37,500 nt of DNA from NCBI GenBank assembly GCA_012295275.1, contig CM022675.1, positions 1,150,581 to 1,188,080 of the forward strand, in the 5' to 3' direction. Both the position numbers and the translations under genes were made by a program. Below are positions 15,700 to 28,729 of the stretch, in pieces. Under the pieces are notes generated by a model. The model was not told the origin of the DNA. It saw only the letters and a list, made by a program, of their open reading frames with translations, and made no database searches. Source of the DNA: Chrysomallon squamiferum (taxonomy: Eukaryota; Mollusca; Gastropoda; Neomphalida; Peltospiridae). Numbering within the stretch: position 1 is the stretch's first letter; the number at the start of each line of letters is the position of its first letter.

Positions 15700-15930
15700 C
15701 TAAGCAGACGGATTGTCATTTTCGATCACTTGTCAAAAGACTGCACGTTTCGGCTTTCACTCTTCAAGCGAAGTTTTAAAATGGCGCCTGTTTGGGCGAT
15801 GCCACGTAAGTGACCCGCCCCGCGGTCACTCCCACTTTTTTTTTAGTGTCACGGGGAACGGAGCAATTTGAGTAAACTGGTAAACAGTGACTGTTTACAC
15901 GGAGCCGTATCACTAAATAGCGAACCAACA
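15700..15930 (+). promoter_or_regulatory. Promoter-like island with TISU/YY1-like ATG and donor
   Basis: AAAATGGCGCC at 15778-15788 resembles the YY1/TISU initiator, and a consensus donor GTAAGT starts at 15806, only 25 nt after the A of that ATG. GC-rich sequence (CGCCCCGCGG) follows. It could be the first exon of an undetected gene or noncoding RNA; no continuation exon found. Confidence 0.3.
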
Positions 15931-16126
15931 CACTAATAGTCGCTGTAATTTATCCAAGTGTTCCATTTTTTTTTTTTTTTTTCGTTAACCCTTTCTTCTT
16001 TCTTTTTCTTTTTCTTATCATATTCCCTTTTATTTTGCCTATTTTCTTTTATCTTTTCACTATTTTTTTCTTTTTTTCCCTTTTTTTTCCCTCTTATTAT
16101 CAAAATTTGATTTTCAATTTTTTGGG

Positions 16127-16128
<2 letters not shown>

Positions 16129-16174
<46 letters not shown>
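16129..16174. repeat. (AAT)n, about 15 units
   Basis: Pure AAT array preceded by a 180-bp pyrimidine (T/C) rich strand segment. Confidence 0.95.
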
Positions 16175-17450
16175 CGTAATCATAAAGAGTAACTATAGGA
16201 ATACTGATACTGTTTATAATTCTAACAAAAAAAAAAAAACGATTATGACGTCACTGATAATAAACAGAAATAGCAACATATTAAAATAAATATTAACAAA
16301 ATAAATCAATCAATTAATCATTAAAAAGAAAGGTACTAGTAACAGTTAATAATCAGATATGTTAAAAATATTATCAATTAGCTATTGATTTATCTGTTAA
16401 TTGATTATTTCACTGATTGATTTTGTTCAACAGTAAATTACTTCAGAAGACTGCATGCAAAGAACGGTGTGGTAGAATTTCCGTTTTCCTCAAGGAAACA
16501 GAATTACGTGCACAGAAACGACAAGCACATGAAATCAGGATGTCGTAGAAATTTACTAAAAACATTTCAAACACTCGTCGGTCTTTGTTACACTCGGCTG
16601 TAACAGAAACACCAAACACAGTTTGACAATTACTGCCTTTTTTGTTAATCTTTTTCATCTTGGTTAAATGTATACAAATGTTTAAATCTATTTACATTCT
16701 GCAGTGGTTTTAGAGCAGCCGTCTAAACAAAGTCCTCTTTTCTGTAGTATATATATATATATATTTTTTTTTTTTTGCAAAAGTTACGCGATTCAAAAAT
16801 ATAAAATTAAATGTTTGTCTTCAGAAAGTTTCTTACCTTTGTAATTAGAAAGTATTCCCAACCTTTTTCTTAACACAAGACTGCAAGCCGGTTAAGTGAC
16901 GTCATTCGATTGTTGACGTATATATTATGCACTATAAAGCCGAAGATTTGGGGAAACAGACGAAGTAAAAAGATGATGAGTATAAAAGTACAATATCGCA
17001 AAGATCTACATTTAGAATTTATTTTCAGATATTTCAAAATATAAATACAGACAAATAATTAGAAATGTATTTATATATTTATTTATTTTTATTTTTATTT
17101 TTTTTTTTTTTTTGTATGGTTTTATTGTTGGCTTTATTTAGTTAATAAGTTTTATTAGTACAAGTAACTTTTTTGTATGGTTTTATTATTAGCACAAGTA
17201 TTAATAGTATTAGTAGTAGTAATAAGTGTAGTAGCTGTAGTAGTAGTAGTAGCTGTAGTGATAGTAAGTGTAGTAGTAGTAGCGGTAGTAATAATTTATT
17301 TTTTTAAACAAATTTATTTCGATAATTTAGTAGGAATTTATTTCCAAAGAAGCGATTCTAAGAAATATTAATGTTGATTTATATATTTATCTATATCTGT
17401 ATCTGTCCGAAAAATACTGGACAAATGAACCCCTGGGTTTAAACTGATTC
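16175..17450. other. Intergenic, no gene seen
   Basis: AT-rich sequence with two CRE-like TGACGTCA sites (16247-16254 and 16898-16905), a TA run, T tracts and a TAG/GTA degenerate repeat at 17205-17290. Nothing coding recognised. Confidence 0.5.

Positions 17451-17454
<4 letters not shown>

Positions 17455-17537
<83 letters not shown>
17455..17537. repeat. (AG)n, about 41 units
   Basis: Pure array. Confidence 0.97.
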
Positions 17538-17541
<4 letters not shown>

Positions 17542-17584
17542 AACGACCAGACAGAACGAGAACAACTACTACTAATAGTAATAA

Positions 17585-17668
17585 TAATATAATATAATGT
17601 AATGTAATGTAACGTAATGTAACGTAATGTAATATAATATAATAAAATGTAATATAATAAAATGTAGC
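17585..17668. repeat. (TAATG)n pentanucleotide repeat
   Basis: Pentamer TAATG/TAACG/TAATA units, about 17, imperfect. Confidence 0.85.
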
Positions 17669-17929
17669 AGTGTATAATAAATATTAAGTAATAATAAAAG
17701 AAACATTATACTGAATCACACTTAGATTTTAGAATTTCTCTTAAGAATGATTTATTACTATTTTAAAAAAAACAAAATAATAATATTATAATAATATTAT
17801 ATATATATATACATACATACATATATATATATACATATATACATACATATATTATAAAAATGTAATATAAGAAAACGTCTGGAAGTAACACTATTAACGT
17901 ATTTAAATTAAACATCCATCACATTTGGC

Positions 17930-18440
17930 AAATATTGTTCACAAATACGACGAAACGGCTGTTTAAACTTTAATAGCCTGTAACCACCCTGCACACAGGT
18001 AATTCTCTCTTTTACCACGACATAAAGAAAGCCCAACAAGAGCGGCTGGAAACACGTGCTTAAGAGAGATCTAGGATTAACTTAAATTAATCAGTTATTG
18101 GACACCCGCTCATTTTCCCATTGTTACTGGAGTCGTTTACTTATTTTATGTGAACATAATCGTATGTAGAAGATGTCAGAACGTAGTCGTTTGATTTTTT
18201 TAAATACACCGTTTGCACCTAAAACTCGCCGCCTGCACGCACCATTAACGGTCAATGCGATAGCGCGCCACACAGAACGCGCGTTTTACCGCCAAAAATC
18301 CCGCGCTGTGAAATAAACAAGATGCGCGTATCTATGAAATTGATTCGCCCGAGGAGGGGAAGCGATATGTCAGCCATTTTGCATTTAATTCATTTTTATC
18401 TGCACATTATGTCAGATTCGAACCATCGAGCACGGAATTT
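17930..18440. promoter_or_regulatory. Large complex island, candidate regulatory element
   Basis: About 500 bp without simple repeats. It has a CACGTG site (18053-18058), ATTAA homeodomain cores, a CpG cluster at 18230-18310 with GCGCGC and an E2F-like TCCCGCGC (18299-18306), and GCCATTTTGC (YY1-like, 18373). No coding frame recognised. It is one of the best conservation candidates between the two gene loci. Confidence 0.4.
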
Positions 18441-18623
18441 ACGCTCATAGCTTATTGCAACAAAAAATAAAATAAATAATAAAAATAAAAATAAAAAATA
18501 AATTAAAACCTGCTAAACGTTTATATTTCTATATAATTTATATTTGGTTAAAGCTGATTTCTTTGTAAGTAACGTTTATGAATCGATCGATGAACAGTTA
18601 CTGGCTAGAGTCGCTTTTTTATT

Positions 18624-18712
18624 TTTATTATTATTATTATTATTATTGTTGTTGTTGTTGTTGTCATTGTTGTCATTGTTGTTGTTATATTATTATTATT
18701 AGCAGTAGTAGT
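18624..18712. repeat. (ATT)n(GTT)n(TAG)n compound microsatellite
   Basis: ATT then GTT then TAG units in one continuous 90-bp run. Confidence 0.9.
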
Positions 18713-18788
18713 AGTGGTAGCTGTTGCAAAAGTAAGAAAGAGATATATAAAAATAAAGAAATAAAAGTCGTGTAGTGTGTGCATTTGT

Positions 18789-18822
18789 GTGTGCGTGCGT
18801 GCGTGCGTGTGTGTGTGTGTGT
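18789..18822. repeat. (TGCG)n/(TG)n alternating tract
   Basis: Alternating purine-pyrimidine run with four GCGT units, a classic Z-DNA-prone composition. Confidence 0.85.
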
Positions 18823-19099
18823 TAAATTTTTGGAAATCCTAAAGCCGGTTTCTTTTCACCGTATCGACTATGGGAGGGTTAAAAAAAACGTATTATAAAA
18901 CATCTTAAAATGAAAAGGAGAAATGTTTATAAACTCTCCGACGATTCTTCTCGTTTTTTCTTCTTTTATTTGCTGTTTCATTCACAAAACCTCTTTCAGT
19001 TTGCGTTGCTGTTGAAGTATACAATGACGCCGATGTGCACCGCAAAAGTTTTAAAACTCTGTTATAGTAAGAGAAACATTCCATCTTTCATCTTTGCAA

Positions 19100-19215
19100 C
19101 TTCTGAAGATTGTCGGACCTGAAATCAACAGCCGCCGGCAGAGGGCGTGCTCAAGGACGGAATAACAAAATGGCTAGCAATAGCTTTTTCAGGGCCCTAA
19201 ATGGTTCACTAATAA
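19100..19215 (+). promoter_or_regulatory. Island with CTCF-like site
   Basis: CCGGCAGAGGGCGT at 19135-19148 matches 12 of 14 positions of the CTCF core CCASYAGRKGGCRS. It sits in a short complex island (about 19100-19215) between simple repeats. Insulator role is inference. Confidence 0.4.
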
Positions 19216-19310
19216 TTATAACTGATCTGATGAAGAGCGCAACGATAAGAGAAGAAGAAAGCACAACAACGGCAACCTCGGCATCTACAGCAACGACAAC
19301 AAAACAACAA

Positions 19311-19415
19311 TAGTAGTAGTAGTAGTAGTAGTAGTAGTACTAATAGTAGTTGATATAATAATAGTATTAGTGGTAGTAATAGTAGTTGTTATAGTAATAG
19401 TAGTAGTAATAGTAG
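19311..19415. repeat. (TAG)n imperfect microsatellite
   Basis: Nine pure TAG units, then TAG/TAA/TTG variants. Confidence 0.9.
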
Positions 19416-19559
19416 TAAACGGAAGAAGAAATATATAATAAAATAAATAAAAATAAATAAATAAAAATAAAAGATAAAAATAATAAACAAAATAAAATAA
19501 AAAAATAGTAGTAGTAGCATTAGTAGTTTAAAAATATTGCATTTTTGTAATAAAATTTT

Positions 19560-19927
19560 ACATCCCTATTAGGGCCTCAACAGAAGCAGACGACTGTTGT
19601 ACTATCACTTCTGAAGTGATTGTCGAGCGGCGCGAAATCTGTCGCAGACGTACTATTCTCCCTCCCCCATCCCGCAGAACCCCGCGGCGACTAATAATTG
19701 AGTGTTATTGTGTCCTTTTGTTCACGAATAAAGTTGTGTTGAAAACTTTAGGGTTTTCTTTTTCTTCATAAAGTTCTCAGTCAATGAAAAAAATATAAAA
19801 AAGAAATTGAGATTATTTCAGCGCGCTCAAAAAGGTACATCGTTTACAAACAAGGATCTGAGGACGTAGAAGTCGTCACGAATTATAATTTTATTTGCCT
19901 CCATCTTTAGTAGCCGGTTTTATTAAA

Positions 19928-19958
<31 letters not shown>

Positions 19959-20036
19959 CAAACATAATGGTGAGCGAACGTTTGGTTGTATGGTTAGACC
20001 GGCAGAAAAAAGATGAAGCGATTATTTCTGTTTGAC

Positions 20037-20038
<2 letters not shown>
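19560..20038. other. Non-repetitive spacer with CpG patch, no gene seen
   Basis: CpG-rich around 19620-19690 (GTCGAGCGGCGCGAAATC and CCCGCGGCG), then AT-rich. An A tract at 19925-19946. Confidence 0.5.

Positions 20039-20121
<83 letters not shown>
20039..20121. repeat. (CT)n, about 41 units
   Basis: Pure array; followed by CA, TA and TG patches to about 20252. Confidence 0.97.
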
Positions 20122-20124
<3 letters not shown>

Positions 20125-20252
20125 TTATCATTTCTTTTGTGACTGGCAGTAATTAAATAAACATACACACATGTATATATATATGTGTATATATATATAT
20201 ATATATATTAGTGTATGCGTGTCTGTGTAGACGTGCGTGTGTGTGTGTGTGA

Positions 20253-20908
<656 letters not shown>

Positions 20909-21061
20909 AATCTCTCTGTCTTTATTTCTACATACATACATATATGTATACACACATATACATATACACGTACATACATGTATATATATACATATATATC
21001 TATACATATATATATATAGATATATACATAAATATACACAAACACACATACATAAACACAC

Positions 21062-21162
<101 letters not shown>

Positions 21163-21285
21163 TGTGTTTGAGTGAGATGTGTGTGTGTCTGTGTAAAATT
21201 ATATATTTTAAAACTTTACATTTACCACAAAACAGTAATGTTTGTAATGAGAAATAAGGCAGCAGGTTATAGATTCAAAATACAG

Positions 21286-21317
21286 ATTATTATTATTATT
21301 ATTATTATTATTATTTA

Positions 21318-21366
<49 letters not shown>
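21286..21366. repeat. (ATT)n, about 26 units
   Basis: ATT array with one TTATG interruption near 21315. Confidence 0.95.
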
Positions 21367-21769
21367 TATGTGAAGATGTCGTTATTATGTCAACAAAAAT
21401 ATAGTCTTTACTACTACTACTGCTACTACTATATTATAGTAAAATAAACAAAACAAAACAATAAATAAATGAATCAGTAAAAAAAAAAATCAACAGAGAA
21501 GTAATAATATATATGAAAGTGGAACGACAGATAAAGAGGTGTGTATATATATACACACACACACATATATTGCATTTAACACAAATAGAAATGAATTCAC
21601 ACCTCATGTCATTCACCAAATCTCTTTGTTGATAAATTAAGTGTTTTTTTTTTGTTTTGTGGTTTTTTTTAAATAGATGTAATGTGTTTTGTTTAGTTTG
21701 TTCATAAACGTGGTTCTAAGTTTTACTTTCATCGCGTGCTTTGTTCTTTTAACGCATTTGTTGTAACGA

Positions 21770-22280
21770 TGACAAACTACCTTTAATCTCACTCTTGTGT
21801 GCTGCCCACTTAAATCTCAATTTTTCATGCGCGCACCCGCTCAGTGACACGTCGCAGAGTTACGCCGAGTGACTCTCTTTAACTTGCATCAGCGTCCCGC
21901 GTGGATTTTGCTTCAGGCGTCAGCTTCTGGACAATGCCCCCTCACCCCCCAGCTAGGCCATTTCAGCTGACCAGCGGTAATTACTGGTCAGGATTATCCT
22001 AATACGTTGTCCATTGAAGTAACATGACCGTGGACATAAATCCATTAGTGGTAGCAATCTTTGAGCGATTTCGGCTGACCGCCATTAACGTGTGACGTAA
22101 CAGATTTATATATAACGAGCGACGTCATTGGTCGACTTACGTAACGTAAGCGAAATTAGGTGACGGTCGGTAAATGATGTGGATGATTTACAACCAGCGT
22201 CCACTGCTTGTCATGTTAATCAGATGTTGGTGGATAAATAAATTAATTTACGTCACTCGCTAGAGGGCGGGATTTTGGTG
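21770..22280. promoter_or_regulatory. Complex island with bZIP-site cluster and CTCF-like site
   Basis: About 500 bp of complex sequence. TGACGTAA at 22093-22100, GACGTCA at 22121-22127 and CTTACGTAACGTAAG at 22136-22150 (7-bp arms around one base, containing the PAR-bZIP site TTACGTAA) lie within 60 bp. A CTCF-like TCGCTAGAGGGCGG (12 of 14) is at 22257-22270. No coding frame. Confidence 0.45.
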
Positions 22281-22473
22281 TATAAAAGAGATTTTTATAT
22301 ATATATACAGTTAATTATAGTTATCCTCCAGTCTTTACTAACTTAATCAATTTAAAGTTTTTGAAATGCAGAACTGAGTTGTAAATCTTAATTAAGTGTC
22401 ACATATAGGTAACATTTAACTTTAGTACAATGATTAACTACTTTAAAATACAGCGTAATTATCTTAACACCCA

Positions 22474-22579
<106 letters not shown>

Positions 22580-22741
22580 ACACACACACAAACAGACAGA
22601 CGCACACACTAGAACTCGATGACGCTATACATTTATGAACGAATATTGTTGTCGTAAGTACGTCTGATTATACTCCAAATAATGTGTATATCTGTCTGTT
22701 ATATATAAATTTGAGAGTATGACTATGTATATAAACATATA

Positions 22742-22744
<3 letters not shown>

Positions 22745-22784
<40 letters not shown>
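22745..22784. repeat. (TG)n, about 20 units
   Basis: Pure array. Confidence 0.95.
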
Positions 22785-22785
<1 letters not shown>

Positions 22786-23159
22786 GTATTTAGAACTGAA
22801 TGTTTGCCGGTCTTATGTACGTCTGAATAGACTTTGCACGCAGACAGTATTCGGGAATATACTCACAAACCCCGTCAGATGTCGCTGACGAGACTCGAAC
22901 GTATGGCATTTATTTATGTATCTATGTTTGTAATCTACGCGTATGTATGTGAGTTTTTGTGAATGTATGTATTTATGGACGTGCTTTGTACGTGCCTTTG
23001 TGTGTATTCTTCTCTTTCAATCTGTGTGCACGTCTGTCTGTCTGTCTGTCTCTCTCTCTCTGTCTGTCTGTCTCTCTCTCGATATATATCTCTGTATGTG
23101 TGTCATTTAGTTATTTTACCTTTTTTTTATCTTGTTGTAGCTACAAATGTATTCTTCAA

Positions 23160-23640
23160 AGTAATAATTCAGATCTGTTTTCTCTATCACATCTCCTGTC
23201 AAATATCTTCCACGACGTCTGCTCATCAAGATCAAACGATCGATACCTCGATCATTTTAGTGAAAGAACAATATCTCTAATTTGATTTATCTACTACATC
23301 ATCCCCGGCTGCGACGTCATTTGATATTTAATTTGAAAGCAACACAACGACGTCTACTCATTTCGGAGTCGATTTCACGGTCGGCTATCCAAGTCATTAA
23401 CGAGCAATTAGCGAGATTTCGCCTCACGTCGAGTTGTTCCAGTGTGGATCCATATGGACGGTCTCTGGGGGCTGGATCATGTGACACGATGTTCATTTCC
23501 GTCTCGTGCGAGGCCCGCGGAATTCCACGTGCTGCCGTCGAGTTAGCAGCGCTCGCCGGAAATTGATGTCAGGTTGTCCTCGGTGATCTAACCCGCTGTA
23601 TGTAGGTTTTCATTATCGAGGATGAATCATGAAGAAAAAA
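23160..23640. promoter_or_regulatory. Complex island with homeodomain-type sites
   Basis: GC-richer, non-repetitive, with GTCATTAACGAGCAATTAGC (23392-23411) holding two homeodomain cores, GACGTCAT near 23312, and CACGTG at 23526-23531. A 94-codon open frame crosses it (23282-23566) but shows no domain and looks like a by-product of low stop density. Candidate enhancer. Confidence 0.4.
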
Positions 23641-23660
23641 AAAAAAAAAAAAAAAAAAAA
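23636..23660. repeat. poly-A tract, about 25
   Basis: Homopolymer. Confidence 0.95.
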
Positions 23661-24059
23661 GGGAAAAGATAACTCTTAATAGACCCGCATGCAGTTACTG
23701 CGGAATTAGCAAATTGACAGTTCTTGACTCCGCCCCATTTCTTTGATGATTGAAAGGTTTTTTTTTTAATGCATAATGGTCTCAGTGTCCTTATTAGTTT
23801 TTTCTGTAATTTTTCTTTCGCTTTTTTCCTTTCTTCTTTTATTCCTTCTTACGTTTTTTTTTTTTTTTTATATTTCTTTCATTCATTTTTTGTTTTGTTT
23901 GTTTGTTTCTTTGATAATGTTTGTTTGTTTCTTTGATAATGTTTGTTTTTGTTTTTGCTTTTCTTCCTTTTCCTGTTTTTCATCTTCAGTCGGATTATTG
24001 CTCAAATTATCCTGTGATGGATCGTAAGAACAATTCAGATCCAGGCGCCCTGGTTTTTC

Positions 24060-24375
<316 letters not shown>

Positions 24376-24971
24376 GTCCCTTCCTCTTCGAGAGGTCTCG
24401 ATTAGCACAGATGTCAGGCGATCGCGATAATTTAGAGTAATCTGTCCTTTGATGTCCGAGCTTTGCCGATTAGCTGACACGGAAATCTACGAAAATCTCC
24501 ACTAAAGCGATCATGGTGTAAGCGATGTTTTGTGTGAAGTGCGGGTGAATGAGCTTAATTTTAATTACAGCTGCAGAGAGAGAAAATAATCACAAAGTTC
24601 TTGTCTGATGAGGCGTTTTGAAAATTTAATGGAAAATCCGGAAATCGTTTTAACTCGGAATTCGGGCATTTTTATTTCTTTCTTCCTGTTTCGTTCTTTG
24701 TTTTATTTTCCTTTGAATAAAAATTAAAAGATGAAGAAATTACATTTATCTTTGGTCAGCTTCTCGAATTACTTTTCAAGTTAGAAAAAAAAAAAAAAAA
24801 AAATAAATAAATAAAATTATTTATTTATTTGACAGAAACAACAACACTAACACACACACACACAAACACATACACACACAGATACATTCATGTTATTAAT
24901 TTATTACCTGCACTGAACGACAGGCAAAGTTTATATAACACGGACACCAGTGATTATCAAGGTAACACCAA

Positions 24972-25023
<52 letters not shown>

Positions 25024-25610
25024 TAAAATTAATTCCCAGACATTAATTTTGTCCTGTATGGTCATTATTGCACGGTCATCATCAATCGTTTGTTAACAGA
25101 TGATTGTTAGTGAATGATGATGATAAGCTTGTGTTAGATGATATTTAGAAGATGAGATTTTGAAGATGATATTTTAAAGATATTTTTAAGATGAAGTTTA
25201 TATGATGGTATTTATAAGATAATGTTTAGAATATATTTTTTTATTTAGTGATGGTTACTTTTTAAGGAAGGTTTCTGTTTATATTAAGTAAAATTCCTTC
25301 AGATATATTTTTGTTTATCCGAATAAGTAACGAAAGCCTAATAATAAAAAAAAAAAACTGAATTTTTTTGAAGTTTTGAAATATTTTGTTCACCCTCCCG
25401 TCCTCCGCATCCGTTTTCCCCCATACCCACGACTTTCCTCCACACTTCCAGTCACCTGTCATACCTCCACCTACACTTCAACACCCCCCACATCTTCGAA
25501 TACTCCCCATCCTCCAAACCTCCTCCTCCTCTCATCGTTTATTTAAATGTCGCAAATTTTTAACCATCGATTTCTCCCTCCCGAAAAATACTTCCCTCTT
25601 TTTCTTTGCT

Positions 25611-25612
<2 letters not shown>
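24376..25612. other. Intergenic, no gene seen
   Basis: Complex to about 24780, then A tract, CA patch, an (AAT)n array (24978-25021), a degenerate series of GATGATATTTTTAAGAT-like units at 25130-25230, and a C-rich strand with CTCC/CACC at 25390-25580. Confidence 0.5.
24978..25021. repeat. (AAT)n, about 14 units
   Basis: Pure array. Confidence 0.95.

Positions 25613-25697
<85 letters not shown>
25613..25697. repeat. (GA)n, about 42 units
   Basis: Pure array directly left of a CpG-rich island. Confidence 0.97.
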
Positions 25698-25700
<3 letters not shown>

Positions 25701-25719
25701 TGTAGTCAAGTAATTAATA

Positions 25720-26110
25720 TTGCACACTGAACGTTGCCGCGCTCTGTCGACTCAGAATAACAAAACAAAACTAACAAAGTGGGTGAGCGAGGAGTTAAAA
25801 CTTTAACACAGCGAGCAGAGAAAACACGACTCCGCCGAGCCGAGCTTTGACGGAAAACAATGAGACGAACATTTGCCATTTAAACTGCCTGCCTTTCTCC
25901 ACGACGTCGTGGCAGTGGTCGTGTTTGTTGAAATGTTTGTGTAAGGACGACACCAGCTTTTGTTGAGCCGCGGAGAAGCGAGGTCCGCTGTTGAAAGAGT
26001 TGATCGTTTCGAGAGAGTTTTCCTATAATTGTCTACGAGGATTGCCGATCAATTGGAGTTAAGCTTCCTCTGGGCATGTTTGTGACACGTGTAATGAAGT
26101 TTTTGTGCTC
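25720..26110. promoter_or_regulatory. CpG-rich island with 14-bp palindrome
   Basis: Complex sequence with many CpG. CCACGACGTCGTGG at 25899-25912 is a perfect palindrome; CACGTG at 26086-26091. No coding frame recognised. Confidence 0.35.
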
Positions 26111-26479
26111 GTCACTGCGACAATATTTTCAGTGTTGTAATGTCGTTGTCCTTCTTTTTGAAACAACGCCAAAGGGAAGATATAAAAACATTAAAAAAAA
26201 TTTTTTGAAAAAGATCTTTGGTGATCCTTATCTTTGATGTTGGTAAGCTGGTATGGATCTCTCTGCTGTTTCTGGTGAAATTAAAAGAAAGAAAAAAGAA
26301 GTATGAAAAATGAAAGAAAGAAAATGGAAAGAGAGAGAGAGAGAAAGGAAAAGAAAGAACAAATAGAATGTAATTACATAACAATACTACGTTGGTCCTT
26401 TGTTTTTTCTTTTCTTTTATTTTCTTTACTGAGAAATCGTCTTTGTACGGTTTATACTTTTATATATTTACTTTTAAGT

Positions 26480-26480
<1 letters not shown>

Positions 26481-26527
<47 letters not shown>

Positions 26528-26880
26528 GTAATAATAATAGTAATAGTAATGATAATATAATAATGATAGTAGTCATAATAATAATAGTAATAGTAATAAT
26601 ATATAATAATAGTAATACTAGTAATAATATATAATAATAGTAATACTAATAATATTATAATAATAATAACAATAATAATAGTAATAATAATAATAGCAGT
26701 AATAATAATAGTAATAACAATAATAGTAATAGTAACAATAATAAAATAATAGTAGTAATAATAATGAATGTAATTATAATAATGACAATAACAACAATTA
26801 GAACAAAAACAGTAATAATAATAATAATAATAATAACAATAATAATAGCAATAATAATAATAATAACAAAAGTAATAAGT
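26481..26880. repeat. Long imperfect (AAT)n array, about 400 bp
   Basis: AAT units with AGT, AAC and GAT variants throughout; the longest single repeat of the middle region. It creates spurious Asn/Ile/Tyr-rich open frames on both strands. Confidence 0.95.
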
Positions 26881-27265
26881 AGTGATCACGTGACTGACAA
26901 CGTGTGGTGTACAGGTGATATGAAATGTATAAATGTTTATTTCATTTTAATTACGTGTCAGTTTGTCAGACGTCATGCAGGTATTTCTAACACGTCGAGA
27001 CTGTTTTATTTTATGATGATATTTATTACAAACTTCCTGTAACCAACATCGTTTTAAAGATGTGATTTTGAAGAAAAAAAAAAAAAAAAAAAAAAAGAAA
27101 GAAAGAAAAAAACGAACAATAACCATAACCATAATAATAAAATGTGAAATAAGATTTTTTTTCCCTGCATCGTTGACTTTTTGTTAAAAAAAGAAATTAC
27201 TGATGCGGAAAATTAATTTTTTTGCTGCACTACGAAGTAAGAAATGATACGCTCCACTAGCATAG

Positions 27266-27288
27266 ATAGATAGATAGATAGATAGATA
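27266..27288. repeat. (GATA)n
   Basis: Five to six GATA units. Confidence 0.9.
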
Positions 27289-27396
27289 TACAGAAATCAG
27301 AGGGTAACACACGTAGATATGTATGTGCTTATGTATTTGTCTGTCTCTACATACAGATAAACAAGACAGACACATGTAAATAAGTAATACGAAAAG

Positions 27397-27400
<4 letters not shown>

Positions 27401-27459
<59 letters not shown>
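27401..27459. repeat. (GA)n, about 29 units
   Basis: Pure array. Confidence 0.97.
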
Positions 27460-27460
<1 letters not shown>

Positions 27461-27519
27461 CGTAATTTTTTTAATCGACTATAAATAATTATTTCCACAT
27501 GCACAAACCACATCACTTC

Positions 27520-27800
27520 TGTAACACAGCGGGGCGCTGTTTGGGATTTGTTTTTCAGTAATTCATCTGACGGTGTAAATTAAATCACTGACGAGATTTA
27601 TTCCGTAATTGAAACGTCATTGATACGCGCCCTGCGCAGCTGGGTATCTACGTCACGTTAAAACTGACGGCGGCCATGATGGTTCCAACGGAAGTGTAAC
27701 TCTCCCGCGGAGAAAGGAATGAAAATCGTGATTGTCAATTAGGATGTGAAGCGCAGATGTCAAAGTAGCACGTGCTTTACGTGTTTCAGTCTATTAATGG
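27520..27800. promoter_or_regulatory. Promoter-like CpG island
   Basis: GACGGCGGCCATGATGG (27667-27683, YY1-like on the minus strand), ACGGAAGTG (ETS, 27688-27696), CCCGCGG, and CACGTG at 27769-27774 within 120 bp. Promoter-like, but no gene body recognised on either side. Confidence 0.35.
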
Positions 27801-28249
27801 ATAATAAACACAAATATGTACAAATGGTTATGTCGGTGTGTGTGTGTGTGTGGGGGTAAATTACTGAAGATCGGGAGGTAGAAGGTTCGAGTCTCGAGGC
27901 CTCTTGGAAAATTTCGTAAATTTGTAGAAAGTAAAATCTAGCATGTTACTGACAAATTCATATTGTTATTATTATTATAGTATTTATTGTTGTTATTGTT
28001 ATTCTAGCTGTAGTAACATAAATTGTATTTGTCAAAGGTAAAGATAGAGAGAGAGTGAGAGAGAGAGAAGAAGAAGAAGAAGAAGAAATTAAAGACATTG
28101 CTTTTTTTTAATGCAAATTTCAGCTATTAAATAATTAATACAAAACGTCTATTCAATGAATTATTACCCCAACAGAATAAATGAATAAATAAATGAATGA
28201 ATGAATGAATGAAAATCCCAAACGAAAGTTCCAAAGTTAAAAGTTAATG

Positions 28250-28620
28250 CATGAAGTGAAAAACGTTTCGGAAACATCTTGAAACTGCCGAATGTATGTC
28301 AAACTCTCGAGACCACGCCTCTAAAACAATAGCCACTCCCACTTGAGCAGTTCTTGTGATGTTTTGTAATAAGAGGATTGTTGAAATGGTTTTCTCAGTC
28401 TAAGACGGGCGCGAGGCTATTAAGCACGTGCTCGTAAAACGCAGACCAAACAAATGGCGGCAATGACTGAAAACGATCACTTGAGACTGGCTAGTTTGCA
28501 CAACAACGTTTACTTCGAGGCTGCCTCGCTCTCGTGTTACGTAACAAGATGTGACGTCGTTCTGTTTACAGTGACGACATTTGCATGATTTAACATAACA
28601 ATCGGATTCCCGTCTTTATA
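28250..28620. promoter_or_regulatory. Promoter-like island with TISU-like ATG and bZIP sites
   Basis: CACGTG at 28425-28430; AAATGGCGGC at 28453-28462 (YY1/TISU-like, 10 of 11 to AANATGGCGGC); TTACGTAA at 28537-28544 followed by TGACGTC at 28552-28558. The ATG at 28454 opens a 44-codon frame ending at 28588, with no recognised domain. Confidence 0.35.
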
Positions 28621-28647
28621 TATTTATTTATTTTCTTTCTTTAAAGA

Positions 28648-28651
<4 letters not shown>

Positions 28652-28726
<75 letters not shown>
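28652..28726. repeat. (CT)n, about 37 units
   Basis: Pure array. Confidence 0.97.

Positions 28727-28729
<3 letters not shown>

Noticed and set aside
23282-23566. 94-codon plus-strand frame
   Set aside because: Non-repetitive but without a recognisable domain or splice context; overlaps homeodomain and E-box type motifs, so regulatory DNA is the simpler reading.
23990-24023. 34-nt putative exon between a strong acceptor (CATCTTCAG) and a GTAAGA donor
   Set aside because: The acceptor follows a 230-bp T-rich repeat that would create such signals by chance; no partner exons found.
26452-26889. Long Tyr/Ile/Asn-rich open frames on both strands
   Set aside because: They are translations of an imperfect (AAT)n array; no non-repeat coding segment or splice context. 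The same applies to frames over the other AAT, CT/GA, CA and TTTA repeats.
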